Assembly (NCBI RefSeq): GCF_051414055.1
Contig: NZ_JBLKNX010000004.1
Span: forward strand, 124,001-188,000
Direction of reading: 5' to 3'
DNA from: Halosimplex halobium
GTDB taxonomy: Archaea > Halobacteriota > Halobacteria > Halobacteriales > Haloarculaceae
Length of the DNA stretch: 64,000 nucleotides
The notes beneath the pieces are model-generated. The model was not told the origin of the DNA. It made no database searches and saw only the letters and a list, made by a program, of their open reading frames with translations. A program made the translations under genes and the position numbers. Positions 8,269 to 17,408 of this stretch are shown piece after piece. How positions within the stretch are numbered: the stretch's first letter is position 1; each line of letters starts with the position of its first letter.

Positions 8269-9129
8269 CTATCGCCGATCGGTCGTCTCGTACTCGCGCC
8301 GGTCGTCGCTGTCCTGACTCCAGCCGCCAGCCGCAGCGTCGTCGCCGTCGCCCCTTTCGATGTCTTCCCGTCCGCCGGACCCGCGACCGCTGTCGGCCCC
8401 GGCGGACCGCTCGGAGACCGACGTGACCGACGAGAGGGCGGCCTCGCAGGACTCGCCCGCTCCGCCGGGGGTTCCGGACGACGCGTGCTTCCGGTCGGTC
8501 GCCCGTCCGGACCCGGACATCAGCGACCGGAGACGCTCGACGAACCCGGGGTCGGACTCGGGGCCGAGGCGGTACTCGCTGCCCGCACGCTCGACCGCGC
8601 CCCGGTCCCGCAGGCGGGCCAGTGCGGCGTCGACGGCCTCGTCGTCGGCGTCGGCCGCCTCCCGGAGCTCTCGCCTGGTCCGCGCCCGGTCCGCCAGCGC
8701 CGAACGGACAGCACGGTCGGTCGACCCGGCCCGGTCCGTCACCGATCCCGCCCGGTCCGTCGCCGTCGACGGGTCGTCGCGGCCGGATCCGCTCGCCGCC
8801 AGGCCGGCCTTCGCCGCGCCGTACCCGCTCCTGACGCCGGCGAACAGGACGACGAACGCGAGCGACGGGTCACTCCCCAGCGCCCACAGTATGCCGGCCC
8901 CGCCGCCCGCGGCGAGCGCCGACGCGGCCTCGGCGACCCACTCGCGGGCGACCCCCGCCGCTTCGGCGACGGTGGCGCCCTTCTCGGCGTGCAGGGCCGC
9001 GAGGACGACCGCCAGTTCCGCGGCGGTCGCCTCCAGCACGCCCGCGAATACGACCACTATCCCGACCGCCGCGATCACCCACCAGCGGTCGATCTCCGCG
9101 CGGAGGCTCTCGCGAACGGTCGGCGACAT
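8269..9129 (-). CDS. Membrane protein with winged-helix-like C-terminal domain
   Basis: A 286-residue protein of no named family that I recognise. Hydrophobic segments lie at about 17-45 and 65-105. A helix-turn-helix-like domain follows at about 140-175: RTRRELREAADADDEAVDAA followed by LARLRDRGAVERAG and YRLG. The rest is a disordered Ser/Gly/Asp-rich tail. The protein encoded at 9226-10044 has the same plan and a closely matching HTH block (RTRRELSEALDADDGAIDAA), so the two are paralogues by architecture. The domain could bind DNA at the membrane or act as a protein-interaction wing; this is inference. Confidence 0.65.
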   Translation of the reverse strand: MSPTVRESLRAEIDRWWVIAAVGIVVVFAGVLEATAAELAVVLAALHAEKGATVAEAAGVAREWVAEAASALAAGGGAGILWALGSDPSLAFVVLFAGVRSGYGAAKAGLAASGSGRDDPSTATDRAGSVTDRAGSTDRAVRSALADRARTRRELREAADADDEAVDAALARLRDRGAVERAGSEYRLGPESDPGFVERLRSLMSGSGRATDRKHASSGTPGGAGESCEAALSSVTSVSERSAGADSGRGSGGREDIERGDGDDAAAGGWSQDSDDRREYETTDRR

Positions 9130-9225
9130 CGCCGACGGCTTCGACCCCCACCCACTAGTTCCTGTCCGCTCGGATGAACGTCCGCCCGGGCGACCGGGTG
9201 TCGGTCGCGAACTGACCCCGGTCCG

Positions 9226-10044
9226 TCAGTCCGCCGACTCGCGTTCGCGGTCCCGCTCGGTTGCGGGCGCGTCCGGGTCGCTCGCTCCCGGGTCACCCCC
9301 TCCCGGGTCACCCGCCCCCTGGTCGCGGTCGGCCCGGTCGTCACGCCCGCGGACGGTACCCGCCCGGTCGATCGATCCCCCCTCGGGACCGGCACCGTCG
9401 GCGTCCCCACCGTCACCGAGTTCGAGCGTGAGCGGGCGCGCGATCCGCCGGGCGAGGCCTGCGACGCGGGCCGCGGCCCCATCGTCGTCGCGGTCGGCCG
9501 CCCGGAACGCGCTGCCCTCGCGGACGACGACGCCGCGCGACCGGAGTTTCGCGAGCGCCGCGTCGATGGCCCCGTCGTCGGCATCGAGCGCCTCGGACAG
9601 TTCCCGGCGCGTCCGCGGGCCGTCGTCGAGCGCCTCGTGGACCCGCCGGCCGACGTAGTCGTGGTACACCTCGCGGCCGGTGGGTTCGTTCTCGGTCGCG
9701 CCCTCGTGGCGGACCGTCTGGACGGCGTCGACGACGAACCACGCGCCGACCAGCAGGAAGGCGACGGGGAGCGCGACGAGCGCCGAGTCGCCCAGGAGGA
9801 GCAACGCGGCACCGCTGATCAGCACATAGATGCCGAACCCCGCGTGCCTGACCGACTGGCGCACGTCGTACACGTCGGTCACGAGTTCGGAGAGGCCGAA
9901 GACCGCCATCGAGACGGCCGTGGTCACGAACTGCGCGGGGGACGGGTCGAGCAGGTGCCAGAGGACGACGCCGACGGCGATCCACTGGAGCGCGGGCCAG
10001 AAACCCAGCCGCTCGCGGAGGGCGTCACGGAGGCTGTCCGCCAT
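9226..10044 (-). CDS. Membrane protein with winged-helix-like C-terminal domain (paralogue)
   Basis: A 272-residue protein with three or four hydrophobic segments (about 15-45, 68-85, 88-108) and a cytoplasmic HTH-like block at about 140-178 that matches its neighbour (PRTRRELSEAL, then LAKLRSRGVVVREG and AFRAAD). The C-terminal 75 residues are low-complexity Asp/Gly/Arg. It lies 96 bases upstream of the paralogue on the same strand, so the pair probably arose by tandem duplication. Function unknown; membrane-anchored regulation is the simplest guess. Confidence 0.65.
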   Translation of the reverse strand: MADSLRDALRERLGFWPALQWIAVGVVLWHLLDPSPAQFVTTAVSMAVFGLSELVTDVYDVRQSVRHAGFGIYVLISGAALLLLGDSALVALPVAFLLVGAWFVVDAVQTVRHEGATENEPTGREVYHDYVGRRVHEALDDGPRTRRELSEALDADDGAIDAALAKLRSRGVVVREGSAFRAADRDDDGAAARVAGLARRIARPLTLELGDGGDADGAGPEGGSIDRAGTVRGRDDRADRDQGAGDPGGGDPGASDPDAPATERDRERESAD

Positions 10045-10162
10045 CGCCGTCGTGTTCGCCCACCGAACGGATAGACCCGTCGGAGCGCGCCAGCGAGCGC
10101 GGTCCCCGGCGGTCGGCGCTGACCAGCGACGGGCGCCCGCTGCACGCCGGTCCCCACCCCGG

Positions 10163-11566
10163 TCAGTCGTCGGCGCTGGTCGGGTCGCCCGCGCCGTCGT
10201 CGGTCCACTCGGGGTCGACCAGCGGTGTCCCGTCGGCCTTCGGACCGAGTTGCGGCCCGTGGGGGCCGTCGTCGGGGTCGATGCGGCGGCGCTGGCGGTA
10301 ATCGGTCGACCGCTCCACGGGAACCCGCCCGATGGCGTCGATCATCTCGACGTACTCGTCGAACGAGCGGAGTTCGCCGAACGACCCGCCCGCGCGCTTT
10401 GTGATCTCCTCGCTGAGGATGGTACCCATGAAGTCGTCCGCACCGCAGGAGAGCATCTTCAGCCCCTGCTCGTCGCCGTACTTCACCCACGACGACTGGA
10501 TGTGGTCGATATTGTCCAGAAAGAGCCGCGAGACCGCGATCAGCAGCTCGTCCTCGTCGGTGGTCGCCCCCGCCTCGACCATCCCCTCCTCGTACAGCGG
10601 CGTCTCCTGATGGACGAAGGATAGGGGGACGAACTCCGTGATCGCATCGGTCCGGTCCTGGAGCTCTCGGATCCGTTTCAGGTGGAGCACCCTGTGCATC
10701 TCGTTTTCGACGTGGCCGTACATGATGGTCGAGGTCACGTCGAGACCGACGTTCGCGGCGGCCTCCATCGCCTCGAGCCACTCCTCGGTGCCGATCTTCC
10801 CGGGGCAGATCACGTCGCGGACCTCGTCGACGAGGATCTCGGCGGCCGTTCCGGGGACCGAGTCCAGCCCGGCCTCCTTCAGGCGGCCGTACACCTCCTC
10901 GTAGGACCAGTCGGTGCCCCGCCGGCCGTGATAGGCTTCCTCGGGGGTCATCGAGTGGACGTGGACGCCGTCGACGCTCATCGCGTCGATCTGCTCGCAG
11001 TAGGTGCCCGGGTTCACGTCGTACTCCGCCGGGGGTCGGTAGTTCAGGTCGCCGCGGTCGCTGGATTCGAGGATCTCGCGGTGCTCGTCGTCGAGCGCGA
11101 ACGCGGGGTGGAGTCCGGAGACGGACGTGACCTCGTAGATGCCGCGTTCGACCGCCTCGCGGACGATATCCCGCGATTCTTCGGGTCGTTTCGTGAACCC
11201 GCCGTGCTCCGCGTCGTTGGCCGATCGGAACTGCTCGGAGCGGTCCTTGAAGTTGCAGAACAGGCAGCCGGTGTTGCAGGCGGTGGTGACGTTGTTGTTG
11301 AGGTTGGCGACGAAGGTGACCTCCTCGCCGACCACCTCGGCGCGCCGGCGGTCGGCCGCTTCGAGGACGAGTTCCTTCCGCTCGCGGTCGATTTCCTCAC
11401 TCTCGGTCCCGGTCGTCAGCAGCTCGACGCCGTCGGCGACCGTCAGCCGCTCGCCCGCGCGGACCTTCGCCAGCGCGTTCTCGAACGACCTGTCGGTCTC
11501 GGGGACGCGGTCGAACCCGAACTCCCCGCGGGGCACGTTCGGGCGCGTCTCGGCGGCGTCTGTCAT
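10163..11566 (-). CDS. cofH: 5-amino-6-(D-ribitylamino)uracil-L-tyrosine 4-hydroxyphenyl transferase (FO synthase subunit 2)
   Basis: A radical SAM enzyme that, with CofG, builds the deazaflavin FO ring of coenzyme F420 from tyrosine and the ribitylaminouracil intermediate. Of 467 residues, the [4Fe-4S] motif is CNTGCLFC (C97, C101, C104), preceded by NLNNNVTTA as typical of CofH. Other family marks are VSGLHPAF, HVHSMTPEEAYHG, GLDSVPGTAAEILVDEVRD, STIMYGHVE and QSSWVKYG. The start at 11566 is preceded by a TATA box about 28 bases upstream. The C-terminal 60 residues are an acidic haloarchaeal extension. cofG is not in this window. Confidence 0.95.
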   Translation of the reverse strand: MTDAAETRPNVPRGEFGFDRVPETDRSFENALAKVRAGERLTVADGVELLTTGTESEEIDRERKELVLEAADRRRAEVVGEEVTFVANLNNNVTTACNTGCLFCNFKDRSEQFRSANDAEHGGFTKRPEESRDIVREAVERGIYEVTSVSGLHPAFALDDEHREILESSDRGDLNYRPPAEYDVNPGTYCEQIDAMSVDGVHVHSMTPEEAYHGRRGTDWSYEEVYGRLKEAGLDSVPGTAAEILVDEVRDVICPGKIGTEEWLEAMEAAANVGLDVTSTIMYGHVENEMHRVLHLKRIRELQDRTDAITEFVPLSFVHQETPLYEEGMVEAGATTDEDELLIAVSRLFLDNIDHIQSSWVKYGDEQGLKMLSCGADDFMGTILSEEITKRAGGSFGELRSFDEYVEMIDAIGRVPVERSTDYRQRRRIDPDDGPHGPQLGPKADGTPLVDPEWTDDGAGDPTSADD

Positions 11567-11590
11567 TGCACACCACCACAGCACCCACCG

Positions 11591-11597
11591 GTATAAG
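11591..11597 (-). promoter_or_regulatory. TATA box of cofH
   Basis: On the minus strand CTTATAC is centred about 28 bases before the ATG at 11566, indicating a leaderless mRNA and supporting this start over the in-frame ATG six codons upstream. Confidence 0.6.
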
Positions 11598-11671
11598 CGG
11601 CCGGGAACCGGCCGATGGTCCCGCCGTCGGTGACGACCGGGTGTCGGCCCGCGCTCGGGGTCGGCCCGCGG

Positions 11672-12712
11672 TCAGCCGCCCGGGTTCGGCAGGAGAGTGA
11701 CCGCGTCGGTGGCGGCCTCCAGGACGACCCAGGCGACGAACAGCGCGTAGGCGACAAGCAGCGCGACCGACTCCGGCGTCGAGAGCGCCAGGTCCGTCCG
11801 GAGGAAGGTAAAGAGGAGCACCGTCGCCAGCGTCAGGACGGCGAACATCGGCACGGCGAGTTCGAAGTTGAACGACCACGTCCCGGCGACGAGCACCCCC
11901 ACCGGGATGGCGACGAGCAGGTCGAAGGTGTTCGACCCGAGGACGTTCGCCAGCGACGCGACCCCGCGGTCGTCCCGGGCCGCGCGGACGCTCACCAGCG
12001 CGTCGGGCAGGCTCGTCGCGCCGGCGGCGACGGTCACGCCCATGATGAACTCGTCGACGCCGACGGCCAGGCCGATGGTCTCGACCGCACCGACGAGTTC
12101 GTGGATCGCGACGAGGATCACGGCGAGGCCCGCGAGCAGGTATCCCCACTGCCGGCGGGCGTCGACCCCGTCCCCGGCGTCGGGGTCGGCGGTGTGGTCG
12201 GCGGTGTCCTGGGCCTGGATGAAGATGTACAGGCCGTACAGCGCCAGCGGGATGGCCGCCAGCGGCCGCGTCATCTCGCCCGAGATGAACTCGGTATCCC
12301 CGACGGGGTAGTAGATGACCGCCATCGCGAAGGTGATCACCAGTGCCGACACCGCCAGCATGTAGAACTGCGCCTCCTTGTAGACGAGCGTCCGGCTGGC
12401 CTCGATGTCCTCGTCGGTCGAGATGCCCGCGACCGCGGGGATCACGAGGATGTTGAAGATCGCCGACCCGACGATCGCGCCGGTCCCGATCCCGAGCGCG
12501 CCGCCCAGGGCCGAGACCACCACCGTCGCCAGCTCCGGGAAGCTCGACCCGACCGCCGCGACGACCGACCCCTGGACCACCTGGGGCAGCCCGTAGTACG
12601 CCGAGAGCCGCTCGCTCGCCGACTCCAGCCAGGAACTCCCGAGCCAGACGGCGCCGGTCGTGACGACGACGACCGCGACGGCCAGGCCGACGGATTCGAC
12701 CATCGGAGCCAT
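11672..12712 (-). CDS. Calcium/sodium antiporter (CaCA family)
   Basis: A 346-residue membrane exchanger with about ten hydrophobic segments. Both alpha-repeats are visible: VGSSFPELATVVVSALGGAL near residues 45-65, and GATSLPDALVSVRAARD near 235, each carrying the acidic ion-coordinating residue (E or D) followed by GSAIFN or GSNTFD. It is expected to exchange Ca2+ (or another cation) for Na+ across the cytoplasmic membrane. The ATG at 12712 is chosen because further upstream in-frame starts would overlap the divergent purC gene; ATG 12703 is also possible. Exact ion preference cannot be read from sequence. Confidence 0.88.
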   Translation of the reverse strand: MAPMVESVGLAVAVVVVTTGAVWLGSSWLESASERLSAYYGLPQVVQGSVVAAVGSSFPELATVVVSALGGALGIGTGAIVGSAIFNILVIPAVAGISTDEDIEASRTLVYKEAQFYMLAVSALVITFAMAVIYYPVGDTEFISGEMTRPLAAIPLALYGLYIFIQAQDTADHTADPDAGDGVDARRQWGYLLAGLAVILVAIHELVGAVETIGLAVGVDEFIMGVTVAAGATSLPDALVSVRAARDDRGVASLANVLGSNTFDLLVAIPVGVLVAGTWSFNFELAVPMFAVLTLATVLLFTFLRTDLALSTPESVALLVAYALFVAWVVLEAATDAVTLLPNPGG

Positions 12713-12815
12713 CTCGACGGGGCAGGCAAGTAGGCGTTTTGGGATGGCGCGACGCAGGGGTCGCACGCGACGCGAGTGAGAAACGACTTTGCCGCGGGCG
12801 CGAGAGGCTCCGGCA

Positions 12816-13868
12816 ATGACTTCCGTGAAGGAGTTCCGGGTGGAGGAGGCCGCCACGGCCGACGAGCTGGGCCGCGGCGCGTTCGTCTTCACCGACGACT
12901 ACTCGGTGTTCGACTGGGGGAAGATGCCCGACGAGATCCCCGACAAGGGCGCCTCGCTGTGCACGATGGGTGCGTTCAACTTCGAACTGCTCGAATCGGC
13001 GGGCGTCCCCACCCACTACGAGGGCGTCGCCACCGACGACACCGACGGCGCGGTCCCGCTCGACGAGGCGCTCGATTCGGGCGCGGCGCCCCGCGAGATG
13101 GTCATCGAACTCACGCAGGTGCCCGACCTGCCATTCGAGGGCGAGGCCGCCGCCGACCCCAGCGGCTACGACTACGACGCCTACCACGCCGACGCGGGCG
13201 AGAACTACCTCGTTCCCCTCGAGATCGTCTTCCGCAACCGCGTCCCGGTCGGCTCCTCGCTCCGCAAACGCACCGACCCCGCCGACCACGGCCTCGACCG
13301 CGACGAGTGGCCCGACGAGGCGGTCGACCTCGACGACCCGGTCGTCGAGTTCTCCACGAAGTACGAGGAGCAGGACCGCTACCTCGACCGCGGGGAAGCC
13401 GACCGCATCGCCGGCGCGGCGAGTATCGACGACCTCGAATCGGTCGCCCGCGAGGTCAACGCTGTCGTCACCGACCGGGCCGCCGAGGCCGACCTGACCC
13501 ACGAGGACGGCAAGATCGAGTGCCTGTACTTCGAGGGCGAGGTCCGGGTCGCCGACGTGGTCGGCACGTTCGACGAGAACCGCTTCTCCTACGGCGACCA
13601 GCAGGTCTCGAAGGAGGTCGTCCGCCAGTACCACAAGCGCACCCAGCCCGAGTGGGTCGAGGCGGTCTCGGCGGCCAAGGCCGAGGCCGACGAGCGCGGC
13701 GTCGCCGACTGGAAGTCGCTGTGCGAGCGCCAGCCCGAACCGCTCGCCGACCGCGTGGTCGCCGCGGCCCGGGACCTCTACTGCGCCGGTACCAACGCCT
13801 ACGTCGGCCGCGAGGTCTTCGACGCCCCCGACATCGAGGCCGCGGTCGAGGCAGTTCGGGACCTCTGA
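12816..13868 (+). CDS. purC: Phosphoribosylaminoimidazole-succinocarboxamide synthase (SAICAR synthetase)
   Basis: A purine biosynthesis enzyme joining aspartate to CAIR with ATP. The 350-residue protein has the family's start (VKEF...VFTDDYSVFDWGKMPDEIPDKGASL), the EIVFRNRVPVGSSLRKR segment, LEFSTKYEEQDR-like substrate region and the late VSKEVVRQYHK stretch. An in-frame TTG at 12789 exists, but the ATG at 12816 begins exactly at the conserved N-terminus. It is divergent from the CaCA gene and is followed 13 bases later by the CHY zinc-finger gene. Other purine genes (purU, purS, purQ) lie within 5 kb. Confidence 0.93.
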   Translation: MTSVKEFRVEEAATADELGRGAFVFTDDYSVFDWGKMPDEIPDKGASLCTMGAFNFELLESAGVPTHYEGVATDDTDGAVPLDEALDSGAAPREMVIELTQVPDLPFEGEAAADPSGYDYDAYHADAGENYLVPLEIVFRNRVPVGSSLRKRTDPADHGLDRDEWPDEAVDLDDPVVEFSTKYEEQDRYLDRGEADRIAGAASIDDLESVAREVNAVVTDRAAEADLTHEDGKIECLYFEGEVRVADVVGTFDENRFSYGDQQVSKEVVRQYHKRTQPEWVEAVSAAKAEADERGVADWKSLCERQPEPLADRVVAAARDLYCAGTNAYVGREVFDAPDIEAAVEAVRDL

Positions 13869-13881
13869 GCGGACCGCGAGG

Positions 13882-14268
13882 ATGACCGACGACCCGTGCG
13901 ACGAGCGGCGGACGACCGAACCACCGGGGACGGACGACCGATTCCCGGTCCCGCTGCGCGGCGTCGCGGTCGATCCCGAGACGCGCTGCGCTCACTACGA
14001 CGCGGCGGTCGACGTGATCGCGCTCCGGTTTCCCTGCTGTGACTGCTACTACCCCTGTTTCCGCTGCCACGAGGCCGTGACCGACCACGACGCCGAACGG
14101 GTCCCCCGCGAGGCGTTCGACCACCCGGCGGTGCTCTGTGGCGCCTGCGGCGAGCGGCTCTCGGTCCGCGAGTACCTCGACTGCGGCGACGCCTGTCCGG
14201 CGTGCGCCGCGGCGTTCAATCCCGGCTGTCGGCGCCACCGCGACCGGTACTTCGCCGTCGAGGAGTGA
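13882..14268 (+). CDS. CHY-type zinc finger protein
   Basis: A 128-residue protein with CAHYDAAVDVIALRFPCCDC then YYPCFRCHE, H in FDHPAVLCGACG, and CPAC later: the Cys/His layout of the CHY zinc finger (several zincs per domain). It probably continues the purC transcript (13 bases apart). In other organisms CHY fingers occur in ubiquitin ligases and mitochondrial import factors; the haloarchaeal role is unknown. The N-terminal 25 residues are disordered. Confidence 0.85.
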   Translation: MTDDPCDERRTTEPPGTDDRFPVPLRGVAVDPETRCAHYDAAVDVIALRFPCCDCYYPCFRCHEAVTDHDAERVPREAFDHPAVLCGACGERLSVREYLDCGDACPACAAAFNPGCRRHRDRYFAVEE

Positions 14269-14470
14269 CCCCGCTCTGGAGACCGGTCGCGCGGTCGGCC
14301 CTCGGCACGTCTGGCCGTAGGTTCAAGTGCGGTGACGGGACCAGCCGGGCCCGTGACCTGAGAGCCGACGCGGGGCGCTCCGCGGGAGCGCGACACGCCG
14401 CCCCGCGAGCCGTCCGTGTCGCCTGTTCGCCAGAAAAACCGCCGGCCGTCGACCGGAGAGCCGCTCGCGG
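14269..14470. other. Gene-free interval before purU 3' end
   Basis: About 200 GC-rich bases between convergent genes. A short AT-containing spot near 14330 (GTAGGTTCAAGTG) could be a weak promoter, and there is a GGGGCGCTCCGCGGGAGCGC-like palindrome near 14373. No convincing gene or RNA is seen. Confidence 0.3.
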
Positions 14471-15451
14471 TCAGTCGTCGGCTTCGGCTTCCTGCTCGTC
14501 GTCCTGTTCGGCCACGTACTCGCCGAGCCCGTCGATGGGCCGGTCGGGGTTGGCCTGGTCCAGATCGCGGGGCGCGCCCAGCTGCGCGTCGGTCTCCTCG
14601 GGGTCGCGCAGTTTCGTGCGCCCGCGGTGGACGGTCACCTCGTCGTTGAGGTGGAGGTCGATGGCCTCCAGCAGCGCCTCCGCCTCGAGCGGCTGGCCGA
14701 TCTCCTGCAGTTCCGCCTCGGTGGCGTCGTCGGGGACGTTGAACGCCCGCTGGGTGATGATCGGCCCCTGGTCGAGGTCCGTCGTCACGTAGTGGGCGGT
14801 GACACCCGCGATGCGGACGCCCTCCTCGATGGCCTGCATGTACGCCGAGGCGCCGGGGAACGCCGGCAGGAGGGAGGGATGGACGTTGATGATGCGGTCC
14901 TCGTAGCGGAACACCACGTCCGGGCTGAGGATGCGCATGTACCGCGCCAGCACCACGAGGTCGGTGTCGTACTCCGCCAGGAGGTCGAGCAGTTCGTCCT
15001 CGTCGGGCGTGCCCTTCTCGTCGCCGATGTCGTGGAAGGGCACGTCGTACTTCTCCGCCAGCGGTTGCAGGTCGGAGTGGTTGCCGATGACGACCTCCAC
15101 GTCGGCGCCGAGGTCGCCGCTGGCCCACGCCTCGAAGATCGCCTCCAGGCAGTGCGATTCCTTGGTGACGAGGACGGCGATCTGCTGGGTCTCGCGGTCG
15201 TCGGGGAACCGCACCTGCACGTCGACGCCCAGGTCGTCGCCGAGCTCGTGGAGGTTCTCCCGCAGGGTCTCCTCCTTGACGATCATCTCGGAGGTGTCGA
15301 CCCGCATCGTCATGCGGAAGACGCCCTCGCGGACTGCCTGGTCGAGGTCCTCGATGTTGATGTTGCGCTCGAACAGCAGCGAGGTGATCTCCGCGATCAG
15401 GCCCGTGTCGTCGTCGCCGACGACGACGATCTCGGTCAGGTCGCTGGTCAC
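14471..15451 (-). CDS. purU: Formyltetrahydrofolate deformylase (ACT + formyltransferase fold)
   Basis: A 326-residue enzyme. Residues about 1-85 are an ACT domain (EIVVVGDDDTGLIAEITSLL, then NINIEDLDQAVREGVFRM). The rest is the formyltransferase fold with NVHPSLLPAFPG and HYVTTDLDQGPII, containing the catalytic Asn, His and Asp. PurU releases formate from 10-formyl-THF; in archaea relatives have been suggested to serve the PurN step, which would suit the neighbouring pur genes, but that is inference. The GTG at 15451 starts directly at the ACT domain; the upstream in-frame extension looks non-coding. The C-terminal 60 residues are an acidic extension. Confidence 0.85.
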   Translation of the reverse strand: MTSDLTEIVVVGDDDTGLIAEITSLLFERNINIEDLDQAVREGVFRMTMRVDTSEMIVKEETLRENLHELGDDLGVDVQVRFPDDRETQQIAVLVTKESHCLEAIFEAWASGDLGADVEVVIGNHSDLQPLAEKYDVPFHDIGDEKGTPDEDELLDLLAEYDTDLVVLARYMRILSPDVVFRYEDRIINVHPSLLPAFPGASAYMQAIEEGVRIAGVTAHYVTTDLDQGPIITQRAFNVPDDATEAELQEIGQPLEAEALLEAIDLHLNDEVTVHRGRTKLRDPEETDAQLGAPRDLDQANPDRPIDGLGEYVAEQDDEQEAEADD

Positions 15452-15651
15452 GGCGACCACCGCCGGGGTACCGGCGAGCGCGTGTGCGAACGGACAGTCA
15501 TCGGGTAGCGCTGACGGGCGTCGGTGCCTAAAGCGTTCTCGTCGCTCGCCGCCGCGGCGTGCCACCGCACGTCCCGGTCGAACAGTATCAACGCTGGATC
15601 GCGTACGCAGAGAGTTATTACGGTGGAGTCGAAAGAGCCCGCAGAGACGGA

Positions 15652-16635
15652 ATGCGCGAACTGACTGTGTTGTGCGTCGACGCCGACGACGAGGAGCGCA
15701 CGGCCACGCGCGAGACCCTCGTCGCCGACGGCGTCGCGGTGACCGAGGCGGGGTCGGTCGCCGCCGCGGGCGACGCCCTCGAGGCGGGGGGCGTCGACTG
15801 CGTCGTCACCGGCTACGACCTCCCGGACGGGACCGGCCTCGACGTGGCCGCCCGGGTCCGGGAGACGACGCCGGACACCCCCTGTATCCTCTTCACCGAC
15901 GCGTCGCCCGACCGGATCGACACCGCCGACCGCGAGGACGTGGTCGTCGAGTACCTCCCGCGGGACATGCCGGAGGCCAGGGAGACGCTGGCCCGCATGG
16001 TCGGCAACCTCGTCGAGCAGCGGACGCAGGTCGGCTACCCGCTGCCGACGCGGGAGGACGAACGCCTCGCCGCGCTCGAACAGTACGACCGCCCGGGCAT
16101 GGCGGCCGCCGAGGCGTTCCGCCGGCTGACGGCGCTCGCCCGGTCGCACTTCGGTGTGAACGTCGCGTTCGTCGGGCTGGTCGACGCCCACCAGGAGCGC
16201 TTTCTCGCCTGCGCCGGCGCGTCCTGGGAGACGCTCTCCCGGGAGGACTCGATGTGTACTCACACGATCCTCCGGGACGACCTGATGGTCGTCGAGGATA
16301 CCCACGCAGACGACCGCTTCGCCGACAACGACCGCCTCGACGAGCTTGACATCCGCGCCTACGCCGGCGTGCCGCTGGAGACGCCCCGCGGCGCGACCAT
16401 CGGCGCCTTCTGTCTGACCCACGACGAGCCGCGCTCGTTCTCCGAAGATGGGCTCGCCGACCTCCGGCGGTTCGCCGACGAGGCGATGGACCAGCTGGAG
16501 CTGCGCCGGCAGCTCAACGAGTGCGAGGACGAGCGCGACGCGGACGGCCACGGGACTGACTCGGAGGAAGGCGACCGCGACGCAGCGACCGGAGCGGGGA
16601 CTGGGGACGGAGACGAGGGCGGTGATGGGCCGTGA
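15652..16635 (+). CDS. Degenerate receiver-GAF signalling protein
   Basis: A 327-residue cytoplasmic protein. Residues about 1-115 are a receiver domain (LTVLCVDADDEER..., DCVVTGYDLPDGTGLDV, CILFTDASP, YLPRDM). The phosphoacceptor Asp expected before YDLPDG is Gly, and the conserved Lys is Arg (LPRD), so phosphorylation is unlikely. Residues about 150-285 are a GAF domain (FGVNVAFVGLVDAHQERFLA..., MCTHTILRDDLMVVEDTH, AYAGVPLETP, IGAFCL), followed by an acidic tail. The ATG at 15652 is preceded by an AT-rich GAGTTATTA about 35 bases upstream. It overlaps the DUF7504-like gene by four bases, so both are co-translated. Confidence 0.8.
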   Translation: MRELTVLCVDADDEERTATRETLVADGVAVTEAGSVAAAGDALEAGGVDCVVTGYDLPDGTGLDVAARVRETTPDTPCILFTDASPDRIDTADREDVVVEYLPRDMPEARETLARMVGNLVEQRTQVGYPLPTREDERLAALEQYDRPGMAAAEAFRRLTALARSHFGVNVAFVGLVDAHQERFLACAGASWETLSREDSMCTHTILRDDLMVVEDTHADDRFADNDRLDELDIRAYAGVPLETPRGATIGAFCLTHDEPRSFSEDGLADLRRFADEAMDQLELRRQLNECEDERDADGHGTDSEEGDRDAATGAGTGDGDEGGDGP

Positions 16636-17294
16636 GCGTGCAGGAATCGACCTACACGTTCGAGGGACTCCCCCTGAACGGGGTCGAACCCGGGACGAAC
16701 GTCCTCGTCACCGGGCCGGCGCTGGGGGGCATCCGCGAGCTGACGATGCGGATGCTCCTGCGGGGCCACGCCCGCGAGGGCGCGCTCGTCCTCGCCGCCG
16801 ACGTGGACGGCCGCCAGGCGCTGACCGACTACGAGTCGCTGGGCGGCGACCTGGATTTCGCACGGGTGGGTGTGGTCGACTGTACCGAGAACGGCGCCGA
16901 CGACGAGGAACACAACGTCCACGCGGTCGGGAGCCCCGCGGACCTGACCGGCGCCGGCATCGAGTTCTCCTCGCTGTACGAGCGGCTCCACGCCAACGGC
17001 GCCGCGCGGGTCCGCACCGGCGTGTACACGCTCTCGCCGTTCGTCGTCTACGCGCCCGCGAAGTCCGTGTTCCGCTTCGTCCACACGCTGACCGGCCGCA
17101 TCCGCACCGCCGACGGCCTCGGGGTCTGCGCGATCGACCCCGGCGCCGTCGACGACCAGACCCTCTCGTCGGTCGCCCAGGCGTTCGACGGGAAGGTCGA
17201 ACTCCGGGAGGCCGACGGCCAGCGGGCCGTCCGCGTCCGCGGGCTGCCCGACCAGCCCGACGGCTGGCAACCCGTCGAACTCGACACCCCCTGA
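16632..17294 (+). CDS. DUF7504-like RecA/KaiC-fold signalling protein
   Basis: A 220-residue protein starting with GTG that overlaps the end of the receiver-GAF gene (GTGA). The N-terminus resembles KaiC/RecA-fold proteins: VEPGTNVLVTGPALGGIREL occupies the P-loop position but lacks the GxGK[ST] residues; later ALVLAADVDGRQAL and RVGVVDCT parallel the beta strands, and the C-terminal FRFVHTLTGRIRTADG block is shared with the protein at 5919. I place it in the haloarchaeal DUF7504 family. Physical pairing with a receiver protein suggests it is a signalling partner or adaptor rather than an ATPase. Confidence 0.75.
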   Translation: MSVQESTYTFEGLPLNGVEPGTNVLVTGPALGGIRELTMRMLLRGHAREGALVLAADVDGRQALTDYESLGGDLDFARVGVVDCTENGADDEEHNVHAVGSPADLTGAGIEFSSLYERLHANGAARVRTGVYTLSPFVVYAPAKSVFRFVHTLTGRIRTADGLGVCAIDPGAVDDQTLSSVAQAFDGKVELREADGQRAVRVRGLPDQPDGWQPVELDTP

Positions 17295-17408
17295 CCGCCC
17301 CATCGGACGGGCCGGTCGCGGCCGTCCGGGTCCGCTCGCGTCCGCTCGCGAGTCGGCGGCCGGGGCGAGTCAAAACCGTTTTCTCCCGGCGCCGCCGCGA
17401 CTCACGTG

